Assembly (NCBI GenBank): GCA_029287645.1
Contig: JARFQS010000199.1
Span: forward strand, 1 to 11,259
Direction: 5' to 3'
Length of the DNA: 11,259 nt
Origin: Thermoanaerobaculia bacterium
GTDB taxonomy: Bacteria; Acidobacteriota; Thermoanaerobaculia; Multivoradales; JAHEKO01
The notes beneath the pieces were generated by a model. It had not been told where the DNA came from. It searched no databases and saw only the letters and a program-made list of their open reading frames with translations. Shown piece by piece: positions 6,407 to 11,259 of the stretch. The first letter of the stretch is position 1. Every line of letters begins with the position of its first letter. Both the position numbers and the translations under genes were made by a program.

Positions 6407-7687
6407 ATGGCGCATCACACCGTCCGCTCAGGCTACGAGCAGCTGGTCGATCGGCTGAATCGGTTCCCGCAAGGGGCGCCCCCCTCCGAGCTGCTTCACG
6501 GCATCCTGGAGATGCTGTTCAGCGAGCGGGAAGCCGGGCTGGTTGCCCTGCTGCCCATCAAACCCTTCAAGGCGAGGCAGGCTGCAACGGTTTGGAAGCT
6601 GACCGAGCTCGAGGCTCGCAGAATCCTGGAGGAGTTGGCGAGCCGTGCCATTCTGCTCGACATCGAAGACCGCGAAGGGGAGCTCCTGTACGTCCTGCCC
6701 CCTCCGATGGCCGGCTTCTTCGAGTTCTCGTTGATGCGGGTCCGTGGGGATGTCGACCAGAAGGTCCTCTCCGAGCTCTTCTGGGAGTACATCACGGTCG
6801 AAGAGGAGTTCATCAAGAGACTCTTCACCGAGGGTGAGACCCAGCTCGGTAGGACTTTCGTACAAGAGGCCGCCCTACCGTCCGACAACGCTCTCCAGGT
6901 TCTCGACTACGAGCGCGCCAGTGAGGTCATCGAGTCGGCGTCCCATAGGGGCGTGGGGTTGTGCTATTGCCGGCACAAGGCCGAGCATTTGGACCGTGCC
7001 TGCGACGCTCCGATGGATATCTGCATGACCTTCAACAACACGGCCGCTTCCCTGATCCGTCACGGTTTCGCCCGCGAGGTCGATGCGGCCGAGGGCCTCG
7101 ATCTACTGCAGCAAGCCCAGGACGAAAATCTGGTTCAGTTCGGCGAGAACGTCCAGCAGCGTGTGAACTTCATCTGCAACTGCTGTGGCTGCTGCTGCGA
7201 GGCCATGATCGCGCAGCGACGATTCGCGGTCCTGAATCCCATTCACACCTCGAACTACCTCCCCGAGGTCGACCAGGCCCTCTGCAATGGCTGTACGAAG
7301 TGCGTCCAGGTCTGTCCGGTCGAGGCCTTGTCCATGGTTTCGGCCAACAACCCCCACCATCCCAAGCTGCGCAAGGCCAAGCTCGATGAGAAGGTATGTC
7401 TAGGATGTGGCGTCTGCGTCCACAACTGTAGCCGTGAGGCGATCCGCCTCGAGCCACGAGATCAGCGGGTGATCACTCCTGTCAACTCGGCCCATCGGAC
7501 GGTCTTGATGGCACTCGAACGGGGCAAGCTCCAGGACCTGATCTTCGACAACCAGGCGATGGCCAGTCACCGGGCCATGGCCGCCATCCTCGGCGTGATC
7601 CTGGAACTGCCCGCAGTCAAGCAGACGCTGGCGAAACGGCAGATGCGATCTCGCTATCTGGACCGACTCCTGGGTATCACCCACTGA
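6407..7687 (+). CDS. Cysteine-rich 4Fe-4S ferredoxin-domain protein with N-terminal winged-helix-like region
   Basis: A 426-aa cytoplasmic protein. Residues about 40-90 (GLVALLPIKPF, WKLTELEARRILEELASRAILLDIE) look like a winged-helix DNA-binding-type segment. Three cysteine groups follow. The first is CYCRHKAEHLDRACDAP then C206 (C186, C188, C199, C206). The second is the dense motif CNCCGCCC at 257-264. The third is two ferredoxin clusters, CNGCTKCVQVCP (293-304, Cx2Cx2Cx3CP) and CLGCGVCVHNC (331-341). That is 18 cysteines, enough for two 4Fe-4S clusters plus at least one more metal centre. The likely role is electron transfer or redox sensing; the partner is unknown and no dedicated enzyme subunit is adjacent. 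I chose the ATG at 6407 because GGTGGAGG stands 6 nt upstream. An upstream GTG at 6359 in the same frame would add 16 atypical residues and lacks support. Confidence 0.85.
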   Translation: MAHHTVRSGYEQLVDRLNRFPQGAPPSELLHGILEMLFSEREAGLVALLPIKPFKARQAATVWKLTELEARRILEELASRAILLDIEDREGELLYVLPPPMAGFFEFSLMRVRGDVDQKVLSELFWEYITVEEEFIKRLFTEGETQLGRTFVQEAALPSDNALQVLDYERASEVIESASHRGVGLCYCRHKAEHLDRACDAPMDICMTFNNTAASLIRHGFAREVDAAEGLDLLQQAQDENLVQFGENVQQRVNFICNCCGCCCEAMIAQRRFAVLNPIHTSNYLPEVDQALCNGCTKCVQVCPVEALSMVSANNPHHPKLRKAKLDEKVCLGCGVCVHNCSREAIRLEPRDQRVITPVNSAHRTVLMALERGKLQDLIFDNQAMASHRAMAAILGVILELPAVKQTLAKRQMRSRYLDRLLGITH

Positions 7688-7738
7688 ATCACAACGCCGC
7701 CGCCGCGATGGAGTCGAGCAGCTGGAGATCTGGGCCGC
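7688..7738. other. Convergent intergenic gap
   Basis: 51 nt between the ends of the iron-sulphur gene (rightward) and the methyltransferase gene (leftward). It has a short GCC-repeat stretch (7696-7706) but no hairpin with a T run on either strand. I see no recognisable terminator. Confidence 0.5.
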
Positions 7739-8683
7739 TTAGCCGAGGAGCGCGTGTCGGGCTAGTCGTATGTCGTCGGGGCCGGTGCGGCAGCAGCCGC
7801 CGATCAGCCTGGCACCGAGGTCGGCCCACTCCTGACAGCTGGTCGCCAGCGACGGCGAGTCCTGAGCGGCGGGCACCCAGGTCGTGGTGGTCGCGTCCCA
7901 GTCTTCCCCCGCGTTGGGATAGACGGCGTTCGGCTTCGTGGTCACGCTGACGGCGGCACGAATCAGCTCGGAGATCAGCCGGGGGGCGGTGCAGTTGATA
8001 CCCAGCGCCACGATCTGCGGGCAGTCGTCGAGCTCAGCAGCGACTTGCGAAAGAGGAGTGCCATCGCTGATACGAAGCTCATCCCGGCAGCTGAAGCTGA
8101 ACCAGGCCTGCCTGTCGGGGGTCTCTTCCAGAAGCCGGCGGAGGGCGCGGGCCTCATCGAGGCTCGGGATGGTTTCGCAGGCCAGAAGGTCTGCGCCGCT
8201 CGAAGCCAGGAGATCCCACCTTTCGCTGTGGAAGTCGACCAGGGCGCTCTCCTCGAGATCGTAATCGCCGCGAAATTCGGAACCGTCGGCGAGGTAGGCT
8301 CCGTAGGGTCCGACACTGGCGGCGACCAGTGGCTTCAATCTTCCACCTCGATTCTCCGGCAGCGACCAGAACGCTGCCCGCGCTTCGAGTGCCAGGTCGA
8401 CCGATCGCTGCAGCAGTCCGATGGCTTCATCCCTGTTCAGCCCGCGCCGGGCGAAGCCTTCGATGGTTGCCTGGTAGCTGGCACTGGCGACGCAGTCGGC
8501 ACCCGCGATCAGATAGTCGAGATGGACCTGTCGAATGCTGTCTGGTTCTTCGATCAGCACCTTCGCCGACCAGAGCTCGTCTTTGAGGTCGAGACCCCGG
8601 GCCTCGAGCTCGGTGGCCAGCCCGCCATCCAGAATGACGACGCTTTGAGCGTCGAGGAGTGTCGCCAGAGGATCGGGTGCCAA
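7739..8683 (-). CDS. Homocysteine S-methyltransferase family protein
   Basis: A 314-aa cytoplasmic enzyme of the family (Pfam S-methyl_trans) that moves a methyl group from a donor such as S-methylmethionine to homocysteine using zinc. The barrel begins with VVILDGGLATELE (15-27), then ASASYQATIEGF (66-77), SVGPYGAYLADGSE (123-136) and ETIPSLDEA (170-178). The three zinc cysteines are present: C231 in GINCTAP and C297-C298 in GGCCRTGP. Length and order match stand-alone MmuM-type enzymes rather than the N-terminal part of MetH. Betaine- or other thiol-methyltransferase variants cannot be excluded, so no symbol is assigned. The start is TTG (8683-8681) with GGAAGAG 6 nt upstream; the frame stays open upstream without an ATG or GTG, so this is the best-supported start. 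It lies 90 nt downstream of the lipoprotein gene on the same strand. No cobalamin or folate domain is present. Confidence 0.92.
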   Translation of the reverse strand: MAPDPLATLLDAQSVVILDGGLATELEARGLDLKDELWSAKVLIEEPDSIRQVHLDYLIAGADCVASASYQATIEGFARRGLNRDEAIGLLQRSVDLALEARAAFWSLPENRGGRLKPLVAASVGPYGAYLADGSEFRGDYDLEESALVDFHSERWDLLASSGADLLACETIPSLDEARALRRLLEETPDRQAWFSFSCRDELRISDGTPLSQVAAELDDCPQIVALGINCTAPRLISELIRAAVSVTTKPNAVYPNAGEDWDATTTTWVPAAQDSPSLATSCQEWADLGARLIGGCCRTGPDDIRLARHALLG

Positions 8684-8686
8684 GGC

Positions 8687-8720
8687 GATCTCTTCCAGGG
8701 AATCGGGTCGGAGGAAGATC
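8687..8720 (-). promoter_or_regulatory. Inverted repeat covering the methyltransferase ribosome site
   Basis: On the minus strand TCTTCC pairs with GGAAGA (16-nt loop), and flanking GATC halves extend the symmetry with a two-base bulge. The right arm contains the ribosome-binding sequence of the TTG-started methyltransferase gene, so folding would mask it. The pairing is seen; regulation is speculative. Confidence 0.25.
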
Positions 8721-8747
8721 CGAATGGTGGCTGCGCTGGGTGTCGAG

Positions 8748-8769
8748 ACCGGGTGAAGTAGAGCCCGGT
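8748..8769 (-). terminator. Weak terminator-like hairpin after the lipoprotein gene
   Basis: A 6-bp perfect stem ACCGGG/CCCGGT with a 10-nt loop starts 4 nt after the lipoprotein stop codon on the minus strand. It lacks a following T run, so it may only slow or protect the transcript. Confidence 0.3.
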
Positions 8770-8773
8770 GGAG

Positions 8774-9199
8774 TTAGTCGCCCTTCAGGGACACCAGGTA
8801 ATCCACCACCATTCCCTCTACGAGGGTGCCTGCATCGACCAGCAGGATGCAGTACTCATTGGCGGTTAGCTGGAAGCTGAAATCGCTGCCCTCGACCACT
8901 GTGGACTGGTAGGTCGGGCGGCACTCGTCCCCGATGGGAAATCCCAGACCGAATCCGACGGACACGGTGAAGCCCTCCGGGGGCTCGAGATCGCCTACCA
9001 TGCCCTTCAATTCGACGATCTCGAATCGGACAATCCCGGTGTCGGGCATGATGAACGTGTGGATCTTGACGTCCGGATTCTGGTAGGCCACCTGACCTAC
9101 GAAGAACTGCTCGCCGCCTTCAGGTTCACTGGGGCTGTTGCTGCACGCGACTGTCACCAACAATCCGATTGCGAGTACTGCGAGGATCCACGACTTCAT
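8774..9199 (-). CDS. Small lipoprotein, hypothetical (PPC-like beta domain)
   Basis: A 141-aa protein beginning MKSWILAVLAIGLLVTVACS, a lipoprotein signal with C19 as the lipid-carrying cysteine; T at -3 is tolerated but not ideal. A short acidic linker SNSPSEPEGGE follows, then an all-beta region: FFVGQVAYQNPDVKIHTFIMPDTGIVRFEI in pieces, FTVSVGFGLGF, SDFSFQLTANEYCILLVDAG and VDYLVSLKGD. The closing pattern (Y-C-x-L-x-V-D-x-G then a final strand) resembles bacterial pre-peptidase C-terminal-like beta sandwiches, but this is a shape comparison only. C93 and C117 could form a disulfide. AGGAGT about 6 nt before the ATG supports this start; the longer frame back to 9328 crosses the upstream hairpin and is unlikely. 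The specific function is unknown. It is probably anchored in the outer or inner membrane leaflet, facing the periplasm. Confidence 0.82.
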   Translation of the reverse strand: MKSWILAVLAIGLLVTVACSNSPSEPEGGEQFFVGQVAYQNPDVKIHTFIMPDTGIVRFEIVELKGMVGDLEPPEGFTVSVGFGLGFPIGDECRPTYQSTVVEGSDFSFQLTANEYCILLVDAGTLVEGMVVDYLVSLKGD

Positions 9200-9207
9200 G
9201 ATGAGAC

Positions 9208-9249
9208 TCCTGAGCTTCGGGGAATGATCTCCCGAAGGCGCCAAGTATA
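9208..9249 (-). promoter_or_regulatory. Possible promoter -10 element and leader hairpin of the lipoprotein gene
   Basis: TATACT (9249-9244 on the minus strand) resembles a -10 box about 45 nt before the ATG; no convincing -35 is found at 17 nt. The leader then forms CTTCGGG/CCCGAAG, a 7-bp stem with a 9-nt loop, just before the ribosome site. The evidence is weak and positional. Confidence 0.3.
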
Positions 9250-9295
9250 CTGCTCCTCCTCCATCTAGGACAGAAGTCGCCCAGGAAGAGAAGTC

Positions 9296-9322
9296 AAGGG
9301 GCCCGAGAATCTCGAGCCCCTT
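9296..9322 (-). terminator. Terminator-like hairpin downstream of the secreted nuclease gene
   Basis: On the minus strand AAGGGGCTCGAG and CTCGGGCCCCTT-type arms form an 11-12 bp stem (one T-G pair) with a very short ATT or GATTC loop, 21 nt after the nuclease stop codon. It is followed by the pyrimidine-rich TTGACTTCTCTTCC rather than a pure T run. This is the strongest hairpin in the window and separates the nuclease and lipoprotein genes. Confidence 0.65.
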
Positions 9323-9343
9323 GTGCATTGCCCTTTTCGGCCG

Positions 9344-10501
9344 CTACTTCCAGCGCACAGGAATCAACAGCTTGGCGAAGACTCCGGCATGATCCGACGG
9401 CCAGAGACCGGACGGGGTCTTGTCGCGCTCTCGTGCACCGAGCACGCGTGCTTTCACGGGCCCCAGGTCGGGCCAGGCCGGGAAATCGGTGTCGTTGCGC
9501 ACGAAGATCAGATCGATGCGTTCATCGAGCTCCGACTCTTCGTTGGTCAGGAGCTCGTCTTGGCAGCACGTGTAGCCGAGCCCGGGGCGTCCAACGCGCC
9601 GAGTCCAGGTGTCCACGTAGCCGGCCGCCGTCATGATCCAGTAGGGGGGTAGGTCAGCAGGATTGTCTTCAGGTGAGGAGTTGAAGTCCCCAACTAGAAT
9701 GATCGGCTTGGTCTCTGGGGCCAGCACGGTTGCCAACTCCAGGGCCTGTAGCGTTTGAACGGGAGGAATCAACGCCGTAGGCGCGACCTCCAGATGGGTG
9801 TTGACGAACCTGTACTCTCGACCCTTGACCTTGGCATCCACGGCCACGTATCCGCGAAGGAACTCCACGACCTCCCCTGCGATGGGGAGGCTGACCTTGT
9901 CAGAGTAGTTGGCTGCCAGAAGGTTCGACGTCTGGACCCCCTTCTGGACGAGAATCACGTCCCGATCGGTCAGCCGAGCGTCGTCGAACAAGGGGGTGGT
10001 CCCGTCGAACCCTACGAACATGGGCAGCTCGATATCGGCATTCTGGACGACACCGGCCACCTCGTATTTCAGGCCCCGATCGGCGAGCGCAGCCATGAAG
10101 ATTTCGAGGAAGTCGTACAGGACGTATTCGGCCGGCACCGGGTTGCCATCGAAGAAGTCTCCCGGAGTTTGATAGCGCCACAGAGAAACCTCTTGCAGTC
10201 CGATCAAGTGGGGTCGAGTCCTGGCGATCTGGTCCGCGATGGCGACGGATCGCTCGGGGAAATCTGTACCCATCATGATGCTCACGACCTGCGCGACCGC
10301 GACCGGGACCGTTTCTGGGTCGACTACCGCGGCTTCTACCACGCGGAAGATGTCCGCACCGAGATAGAGATTGTAGGTCGCCGTCCGAACCGGACCGACG
10401 CCATTGGGCCTGCCATTGTTACCGCTTGCAAAGGCTTCGGTTGTCGCTAGCGGAACGACAAGCAAGGCCAGCGTTAGCACTGTCGTCAGGAATCGTCGCA
10501 T
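9344..10501 (-). CDS. Secreted endonuclease/exonuclease/phosphatase (DNase I-fold) family protein
   Basis: A 385-aa hydrolase with a clear signal peptide (MRRFLTTVLTLALLVVPLATTEAFA, cleavage near residue 26) and the full EEP motif set: RTATYNLYLG with N44, GLQEV with E104 (metal ligand), FVNTHLEV with H236, LVGDFNSSP with D272 and N274, ERIDLIFV with D330, and WPSDHAGV with D370-H371 (catalytic pair). The fold is that of DNase I, sphingomyelinase C and inositol phosphatases; all catalytic positions are intact, so it should be active, using Mg2+ or Ca2+. Whether it acts on DNA, a sphingolipid or another phosphodiester is not decidable from motifs. C312-C313 may form part of a loop bond. The ribosome site AAGGAGGAGGT sits directly before the ATG. 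It is transcribed divergently from the esterase gene across a 275-nt gap and ends at a strong hairpin. Confidence 0.92.
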   Translation of the reverse strand: MRRFLTTVLTLALLVVPLATTEAFASGNNGRPNGVGPVRTATYNLYLGADIFRVVEAAVVDPETVPVAVAQVVSIMMGTDFPERSVAIADQIARTRPHLIGLQEVSLWRYQTPGDFFDGNPVPAEYVLYDFLEIFMAALADRGLKYEVAGVVQNADIELPMFVGFDGTTPLFDDARLTDRDVILVQKGVQTSNLLAANYSDKVSLPIAGEVVEFLRGYVAVDAKVKGREYRFVNTHLEVAPTALIPPVQTLQALELATVLAPETKPIILVGDFNSSPEDNPADLPPYWIMTAAGYVDTWTRRVGRPGLGYTCCQDELLTNEESELDERIDLIFVRNDTDFPAWPDLGPVKARVLGARERDKTPSGLWPSDHAGVFAKLLIPVRWK

Positions 10502-10776
10502 TACCTCCTCCTTACCCGGCCCCCGCCGGAATTGAGAATGAAGGGACAGATTGCAGTGTACCTCCGAAGAGGTGTCGGGGAACCCAGAAGTAGAAAGATT
10601 CCAATACGTCTATGCCTAGCCTGCAACGGGAAGATTCTGTACGAGGTGTCACCAAACGGTTCCATGGCTGGAGGTGTCTAATGGATGTGGGGAGTCGCTC
10701 GACATGGAAACGAGCGCGAGCCGACGATTCGGAGAGTGGCTTCGGTGTGAGGGATCGGGCTCGCATGGAGGGATCG
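10502..10776. other. Divergent intergenic region between nuclease and esterase genes
   Basis: 275 nt that must hold promoters for both divergent genes. Visible items are the strong ribosome site of the nuclease gene (10502-10512), a small UUCG-capped hairpin in its leader (10560-10573), and the esterase ribosome site GGAGGG (10767-10772). I found no convincing -35/-10 pair and no riboswitch consensus. A minus-strand open frame covering most of it has unstructured composition, overlaps the start of the esterase gene and is not called. Confidence 0.5.
10560..10573 (-). other. UUCG tetraloop hairpin in the nuclease leader
   Basis: ACCTC-TTCG-GAGGT is a 5-bp stem closed by C-G around a UUCG loop, an exceptionally stable small RNA hairpin. 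It lies about 60 nt upstream of the nuclease start codon. It may stabilise the leader; no regulatory role is shown. Confidence 0.35.
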
Positions 10777-11259
10777 ATGAAGCGAATTGGCCAGGTGTTC
10801 GTTGGGGCTCTTCTGGGGGCCCTATGCCTTTCTGCCGCGACTGCTTGGAGCCATCCGACTCGGTTGGGGGAGACGGTCTCTGTGCAATCCGAGATCCTGG
10901 AGGAGCCGAGGACCGTGTACTTCAGCCTCCCGGCGAGCAACAGCCAGAGCCAGCGGAGCTACCCCGGCCTGTATCTACTCGACGCCGAGTGGCACGTCCC
11001 CGTGGTCGCCTCCCAGGTGCGCTACCTGTCGGACTGCAGCGCGAGCGACATCATCGCTCCCGAGCTCATCGTCGTGGGACTCGAGAACGTGGATCGGGAT
11101 CGGGATTACACGCCGACTCACGTCCCCGAGTACAAGGGGATGGAATTCCCGACCAGCGGTGGGGCGGCGAGGTTTCGTCGCTTTCTCACTGAAGAGCTGA
11201 TCCCCTGGATCGACAGCACCTATAGGACTGTTCCCCATCGGGTGCTGGGGGGTTGGTCT
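10777..11259 (+). CDS. Secreted esterase-D/IroE-type alpha/beta hydrolase, 3'-truncated by window end
   Basis: The first 161 codons of a gene that leaves the window. The signal peptide is MKRIGQVFVGALLGALCLSAATAWS. Next comes the putative-esterase family (enterochelin-esterase-like) layout: RTVYFSLPA (45-53), SYPGLYLLDAEWH (61-73), PELIVVGLENVDRDRDYTPT (95-114), RFRRFLTEELIPWIDSTYRT (132-151) and VLGGWS (156-161). The last residue, S161, is at the position of the nucleophile elbow G-x-S-x-G, so the catalytic part lies just beyond the edge. Family members hydrolyse siderophore esters, S-formylglutathione or xylan/feruloyl esters; the substrate is open here. GGAGGG precedes the ATG at 10777 by 4 nt; an in-frame ATG at 10765 would put that site inside the coding region and is less likely. 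Two other-frame readings of the same bases lack family motifs and are shadows. Confidence 0.88.
   Translation, partial: MKRIGQVFVGALLGALCLSAATAWSHPTRLGETVSVQSEILEEPRTVYFSLPASNSQSQRSYPGLYLLDAEWHVPVVASQVRYLSDCSASDIIAPELIVVGLENVDRDRDYTPTHVPEYKGMEFPTSGGAARFRRFLTEELIPWIDSTYRTVPHRVLGGWS

Noticed and set aside
7696..7706. GCC repeat in the convergent gap
   Set aside because: Three or four short units only, common by chance in GC-rich DNA.
1166..8683. Methionine biosynthesis cluster linking the MetX-like gene and the homocysteine methyltransferase
   Set aside because: The two genes are about 5.5 kb apart on opposite strands, and the MetX-like protein carries an export signal, so a shared pathway is not supported.
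8045..8761. 238-codon plus-strand frame over the methyltransferase gene
   Set aside because: Shadow of a gene with all zinc cysteines and barrel motifs on the other strand.
8684..8773. SAH or SAM riboswitch before the methyltransferase gene
   Set aside because: Only a short CAGCGCAGCCACC stretch is reminiscent; the conserved cores and helices are absent.
9755..10450. 231-codon plus-strand frame over the secreted nuclease gene
   Set aside because: Shadow; the minus strand has a complete EEP motif set and a strong ribosome site.
10512..10940. 142-codon minus-strand frame in the divergent gap
   Set aside because: Overlaps the motif-supported esterase start; composition (R, S, P rich) looks non-coding.

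Overview
The window is GC-rich, densely coding DNA from a Gram-negative-type environmental bacterium. Most products carry export signals (signal peptides or a lipobox). The ASPIC/UnbV-type FG-GAP protein, the MetX-like secreted hydrolase and the GEMM-I riboswitch would fit Acidobacteriota, Myxococcota or other deltaproteobacterial-type lineages. This placement is an inference from gene content; there is no rRNA or other phylogenetic marker. I saw no tRNA, rRNA, CRISPR array, transposase, phage gene or attachment site.

Left end (1-463): on the minus strand, the start of a secreted protein with a carboxypeptidase-regulatory/Cna-B-like beta domain runs off the window. Its roughly 215-nt leader holds a well-formed GEMM-I (cyclic-di-GMP-I type) riboswitch aptamer. 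This is the most striking element of the window and is not a protein-coding feature.

Centre (464-6334): a rightward, closely packed gene set encodes an exported cyclophilin-type peptidyl-prolyl isomerase, an exported MetX-like alpha/beta hydrolase, a small SnoaL/NTF2-fold protein with a TTG start, an exported seven-repeat FG-GAP/ASPIC protein, and, after 50 nt, a SLC13/DASS-type permease with two TrkA-C domains. The first four are spaced by only 5-11 nt and are probably one transcript. A strong hairpin overlaps the permease stop codon. A separately initiated gene follows (6407-7687) for a cysteine-rich multi-cluster iron-sulphur protein with a probable winged-helix segment.

Right part (7739-11259): three leftward genes encode a homocysteine S-methyltransferase-family enzyme (TTG start), a small lipoprotein and a secreted DNase I-fold (EEP) hydrolase. 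A good terminator-like hairpin lies between the last two. Diverging from the nuclease gene across a 275-nt gap is a secreted esterase-D/IroE-like hydrolase, cut by the window end exactly at its predicted catalytic serine.

Functionally, most of the window serves the cell envelope: export, periplasmic folding, calcium-binding repeats, secreted hydrolases and anion transport. The substrate of the central gene set cannot be read from the sequence.
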